A stretch of DNA of 22,092 nucleotides from Ophiothrix spiculata (taxonomy: Eukaryota; Echinodermata; Ophiuroidea; Amphilepidida; Ophiotrichidae): NCBI GenBank assembly GCA_000969725.1, contig JXSR01S005723.1; one strand, given 5' to 3'. The notes beneath the pieces were generated by a model, which was given only the letters and a program-made list of their open reading frames with translations, did not search any database and was not told where the DNA came from. Position numbers and translations under genes: made by a program. Positions 18,684 to 22,092 of this stretch are shown piece after piece (position 1 is the stretch's first letter; the number at the start of each line of letters is the position of its first letter).

Positions 18684-18885
18684 CTTGCAGTACCTTCAAT
18701 TCATCTTATTTTGAGCCAGCCTTTAGAACTAATTGCGATAAAATAACTTGTCAGCATCCTTACCTACTTAAGTACAAATTATGCCTTGATGGACCCTGAC
18801 CTAACCTGTATCTATCTTTTTATTAATATGATTATTATAATGATGTTATATAATCAAAATATTTATCACTTTCTTGTTTTTTCAG
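18684..18885 (+). other. End of intron 3
   Basis: AT-rich intron with a strong T-rich acceptor (CTTTCTTGTTTTTTCAG) at 18885. Confidence 0.6.
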
Positions 18886-19099
18886 GTACACAGGCCACTA
18901 TTTCGTATCAACCTTATTATTTTCAATCCTTCTCGGCTTCTTTGGAGTGGATAGGTTTTGTTTAGGACACGTCGCTACCGCGGTAGGCAAACTGTTGACG
19001 TTAGGAGGACTTGGTATCTGGTGGATTGTAGACATTATATTACTAGTGACTGGGCATCTGATGCCAGCTGATGATAGTAACTGGTGCCCATATTATTGA
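18886..19099 (+). CDS. TM2D2: TM2D2 exon 4: TM2 domain (two membrane helices, DRF motif) and stop
   Basis: After the last base of Lys116, the exon encodes residues 117-186 and a TGA stop at 19097-19099. The acceptor is a strong T-rich tract ending ttttttcag. The first membrane helix is about residues 121-137 ([17 protein letters not shown]), followed by the DRF motif at 138-140 in the loop [11 protein letters not shown], then a second helix about 152-171 ([19 protein letters not shown]), and the tail [14 protein letters not shown]. This matches human TM2D2 almost residue for residue, including [14 protein letters not shown] and the terminal SNWC. The D-R-F in the inter-helix loop is the hallmark of TM2 proteins. 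Comparison with TM2D1 and TM2D3 (almondex) is less close; the exact KYTGHYF and SNWC strings favour TM2D2. Confidence 0.96.
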
Positions 19100-20155
19100 T
19101 GAGGACACAGAGATATAGATTTGTACTTGGGCTGGTCCTTTTTGAGTATATTTTATGAAAGTACTAGATGTGGATGGACTTGGTGTATGACCAATTATAG
19201 CCACTTTTGTAGAAGCTTGGCATATTATGCTAGCCTGTGACTGATATGGAAGTATGTACTTTTACCAAGGCTAATACCAAGTTCTGCATACAATTATTAC
19301 ATATGCTACAGGATTGCTGTAAACATTGATGAAGATGTTATCGATAGTTGCTTCGAGGTCATGATGTTTAGTTCAACAGCACAAAACTGGAATCGTCATG
19401 TATCTGAGTTCTGTATCAATGTTCAATCCGGGTTCAATCTTCATCTGTAGTGGATGAAAGTAAGCATCGTTCATATGATGGAGCAAGATGAAATATATTG
19501 TAGAGTCACTGTCACCAGAAATATTCCTGAATTTGATGCCATATAGAATATGTCATGCTCATACCCTGGTGTCAGGCTCATGCTTGACTTTTCAGTTGCT
19601 GATAACCCATACAGTTTGTATGTTGATCAGCTTGATTGCTGTTCAAAGCACAGGTATTTTGATCCAGTAACCTGGCAGCTCTGCAGATGCTGTAGAAAGC
19701 CTGTGAACATTGAGTAAACATTTGTATAATATATGGTTAATTGTTACATCTTCTACAAGTGACCAGTAACAGTCAGAAATGGTGCTGATTTCTGTGTATT
19801 ATCTATGTGTGGTTTAAGTTTCTGCATCATTGTTCTTGAGCGTCACATTCGCGCCTGTAAGTGTTTCACAAATGCTGTAGTGTGACCAATCACATATCAT
19901 AAATATGTGTGAAGTGCGATTTTTTCAGAACAACCAGATAGCAACTACAAAAAAAGCATTACTACATGGAAAGATAGTACACTTTTAACTGTTGTCAGAA
20001 AGCTCCTGACTAGAGAGTTATTGTAAATTTTGTGCATTATTAGTGTTACAAGATATGGAACTTGAAACATGTTTGATATTATTTTCAATTTACTGGCAGC
20101 TATATTACATCAAACCTAAGGTTAAAAATCCAGACCTGATGGTCCGAATTAACTA

Positions 20156-20354
20156 AAGTTATTTCAGGAATAACTTGTTTCTGGATTTGTCATTCTTGGA
20201 AATTGAATATAGAGATAGTCCACAGTCCTGAATTAAGTTGAATTTTATAAATCCTGTAATAACTAGTCCATAGAATAACTTTATTTTTTGTTTGAGAATA
20301 CCAAATGACATCACCAGAGGCAGAAATAAAAAGTTATTCCTGGAATAAAGTTAT
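20156..20354. mobile_element. Possible ~200-bp MITE bounded by AAGTTATTCC palindromes
   Basis: AAGTTATTTCAGGAATAACT at 20156-20175 and AAGTTATTCCTGGAATAAAG at 20331-20350 are similar, and each is itself nearly palindromic. Another AATAACTTTATT is near 20274. They may be the two ends of a small element. Confidence 0.4.
20325..20349 (+). terminator. Candidate poly(A) signals (two AATAAA)
   Basis: AATAAA occurs at 20325-20330 and 20344-20349, the first canonical hexamers I find after the stop codon. The second lies inside a palindromic repeat (AAGTTATTCCTGGAATAAAG), so it may derive from a transposon. Confidence 0.4.
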
Positions 20355-20600
20355 CCCCCCTTTTGTGGCATGCTGATGCAATTAGTGAAATTGAAATGCC
20401 CCCAAAAGCCCCAGATTCTGAAATTCGCAAAATTTCATTTCCGCAAATATGTCTTTATTTTTTACAGATAATTCAGATGTTCTTGTTTTAATTTTAGGAC
20501 ATTCCTTCGTTAGATGTTTTAAATGTAAAGCTTCAAATTAAGTTCAACATTAGTGGTATGCATTCGTCCTATGTGTGTCAAGGGGGAACATTGCCCAAAG

Positions 20601-21365
20601 AAATTGGTTCTAATGATTTGTGTTGTCCATTTTTGATTGTCAGTCATTTTGTCAGTGAAGTTAAAAATTTTCTTTTTGTGACTATCTGACTTTATTCAAC
20701 TTTGCTGCCTTTACATTTTATGGTTAATTGTTAGTGAAGTTTTGTCTAGAGTGAGAGGGACTTATTCGTTGCGAGTTTCTGTGTATGATTTAGTTATTAT
20801 TGAAATCATTAAATTTCCTACAAAACATATCAGCAGGTTGCGTATAATCAGAGCGTGTGCAAAAATGCACTGCGTGTATCTTGATTGGTAGTTCGACTCC
20901 ACAATCGTGTGAAACAATAAGTCTGTGTGACTACGTGAGTTGATACACTTGTTTACTCCACGCTTTTATTGCCCACATTATTATTTTAGAAATTGGTTCT
21001 AATGATTTTGTGTTGTCCATATTTGGGTATCAGTGATTTTGTCAGTGAAGTTAATTCTTTCTTTGACTATCCGACTTTATTCAACTTTGCTGCCTTTACG
21101 TTTTATGGTTGTTATTGAAGTTTTGTCTAGAGTGAGAGGGACGTTTCCGTTGCCTGCTTCTGTGTAGGATTTAGTTATTAGTGAAATCATTAAATTTCCT
21201 ATAAAACAGATCTGCAGGTTACTTATAATTAGAGCGTGTGCACGCAGCGCTAACAAAAATGCACTGTGTGCATCTTGATTGATAGTTTGACTCAACAATC
21301 ACATGAAAGATAAGTCTTTCATACTACATGAGGTGATACGCTTGCTTACTCCATACATTTATTTC
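20601..21365 (+). repeat. Tandem duplication, unit ~389 bp
   Basis: Copy 1 starts at 20601 and copy 2 at 20990, both with AAATTGGTTCTAATGATTT. They stay alignable through GACTTTATTCAACTTTGCTG, TTTTGTCTAGAGTGAGAGGG and the MITE portion up to TTTACTCCA near 20955 and 21352, with moderate divergence. ATTGCCCA occurs near both junctions (20591 and 20969). The duplication includes a copy of the TTATTATTGAAGTC MITE, whose right end is missing in copy 1. Confidence 0.8.
20793..20975. mobile_element. MITE family TTATTATTGAAGTC, copy lacking right end
   Basis: The left end AGTTATTATTGAAATCATTA is followed by AATTTCCTACAAAACATATC and the shared interior to TTTACTCCACGC. The right terminal repeat is missing at the duplication junction. 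Confidence 0.7.
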
Positions 21366-21412
21366 GTTCAAATTTTCATGATTTGTAGGAAATTTAGTGA
21401 CTTCAATAATAG
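21174..21412. mobile_element. MITE family TTATTATTGAAGTC, complete copy
   Basis: Left GTTATTAGTGAAATCATTAA and right TTAGTGACTTCAATAATAG are inverted repeats with the shared AAATTTCCTA block. At about 239 bp it is the best full-length member in the window. The open frame over it (minus 21077-21298) is not a gene. Confidence 0.75.
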
Positions 21413-22092
21413 TCAAGTATAATTTTGAGTTGAATGAAGCAAGAGTGAGTAGACCCTTTGTGAAAGTTTGGCGACACAGAGGATTTGCTGAAAATATTCA
21501 GCTTTCTCTATTACCGGGATTGCATCCATCCAAACAATGTTGGCCTCGATAAGCTTAATAGGAGCTATCAAAGGGCAATATTGTATGTCATCCGGCAAAT
21601 ATTTGTTGATTTATGTTAATTTTTTGAATGGTCCAGTGGCATACCCAGAGCTTCTTATGACGACTGACAACTGATATATGAGACTCAAAAAGGTGCACCA
21701 ACATTTTTTAGTTGATATTAAGAGAGCCCTATGTTATTTGACTGAACAATGATGTTTAATTAATCACTAAAAAAACTAGAATTGAAAACCAATTATGCAC
21801 TCGATGTATTACCCAGCCAATCAGAAAATGGGAAATGTAAACGAAGTAATGCAGACTGTACAAAGGTACTTAGTACGGAGCATAAATGTCATTTACCAGG
21901 GTCACATTTTTTACCATCTTTTGTTAGCGACCATTCATTATTTACAGGTAGGGGAGAAGAAGTTACGGTTTGATCTAAAAAGTTATGTGACCCCTTATTT
22001 ACAGTATCAATATTACAACCGCCCCTTTTGCAATGTTAAATTTTGCATCATTCCCCCTCCCCCCCCCCCCACAAAAGCTGTACCATAGCTGA
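21413..22092 (+). other. Downstream intergenic stretch, no gene supported
   Basis: No family is recognisable. The open frames here (plus 21795-22088, minus 21413-21598) lack any motif and one ends in a poly-proline read from a C-rich tract (22053-22070). They are treated as chance. Confidence 0.45.

Larger units (their letters stand above)
1757..19099 (+). other. TM2D2: TM2D2 gene locus (start codon to stop codon, 4 exons)
   Basis: Four exons join in frame to 186 codons plus stop: 1757-1899, 9327-9414, 11333-11448, 18886-19099. Intron phases are 2, 0 and 2. Donors are GTAAGT, GTTAGT and GTAAGT; acceptors end gatag, ttcag and ttcag. The order of parts matches vertebrate TM2D2 (about 214 aa, remembered): signal peptide, short variable stretch, a cysteine-rich lumenal region, then two membrane segments linked by a DRF-containing loop and a short C-terminus ending SNWCPYY (human ends SNWCTVY). 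The protein is shorter than human mainly in the variable region after the signal peptide. TM2D proteins are known as positive regulators of Notch signalling in Drosophila. Predicted N-glycosylation sequons are N30-E-T, N64-D-T and N104-R-T. Introns are about 7427, 1918 and 7437 bp. Identity is by motif and order comparison from memory, not by a search. Confidence 0.93.
19100..20354 (+). other. TM2D2 3' UTR and near downstream sequence (inferred)
   Basis: From the TGA stop to the first AATAAA hexamers (20325-20330, 20344-20349) there is no other coding signal, so this is the probable 3' UTR of about 1.2 kb. The true end is not known. The small open frame at 19488-19670 has no protein-like features. 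Confidence 0.5.

Noticed and set aside
17296..18699. Several open frames encoding repeated peptides such as FWPNIFRPKLFGPIVILSY on both strands
   Set aside because: They are products of a 62-bp repeat read in three frames (62 is not divisible by 3) in both orientations; there is no start context, splice support or family.
21795..22088. 97-codon open frame at the right end
   Set aside because: No motif, hydrophobic pattern or splice context; it ends in a proline run from a C tract.

Overview
This is an AT-rich stretch of animal nuclear DNA with one recognisable protein-coding gene in four small exons, separated by long introns packed with DNA-transposon remnants. The gene is TM2D2 (TM2 domain-containing protein 2) on the + strand. 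The joined exons 1757-1899, 9327-9414, 11333-11448 and 18886-19099 give 561 nt, which is 186 residues plus a stop. Intron size, many short terminal-inverted-repeat elements, tRNA-derived SINEs and a GGGCCCGTTTCATAAA-type repeat end point to a marine invertebrate. I favour an invertebrate deuterostome (echinoderm, hemichordate or lancelet), but the exact group is inference.

Layout. Bases 1-1756 are 5' flank: a possible retrotransposon tail, a cluster of AGGTCA nuclear-receptor half-sites, a 300-bp inverted-repeat element with a G/C-rich end, and a second element with 8-bp direct repeats that ends about 140 bp before the start codon. Exon 1 (signal peptide and first cysteines) is followed by a 7.4-kb intron. 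That intron holds a series of seven copies of a ~20-base motif, many spaced near 179 bp, then a dense run of foldback elements, a GTCGAC-rich patch, a minus-strand SINE head and a 442-bp palindrome with 173-bp arms about 97% identical. Exons 2 and 3 (cysteine-rich lumenal region) flank a 1.9-kb intron with a TA-flanked foldback element nested inside another element. Intron 3 (7.4 kb) holds a plus-strand SINE, an element with three TAATTAATTA palindromes, a 729-bp near-perfect palindrome, a ~1.95-kb TIR-bounded element and a 1.33-kb foldback element made of 62-bp repeats with 9-bp flanking duplications. Exon 4 encodes both membrane segments, the DRF motif and the C-terminus. Downstream are the 3' UTR, candidate poly(A) signals inside a small repeat, and a ~389-bp tandem duplication.

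Function. TM2D family proteins are two-pass membrane proteins; the Drosophila members (almondex and its paralogues) act positively in Notch signalling. No second gene, rRNA, functional tRNA or transposase is supported. The most unusual features are the phased motif array in intron 1 and the number of long inverted repeats lying in one transcription unit, which would fold into double-stranded RNA in the pre-mRNA.
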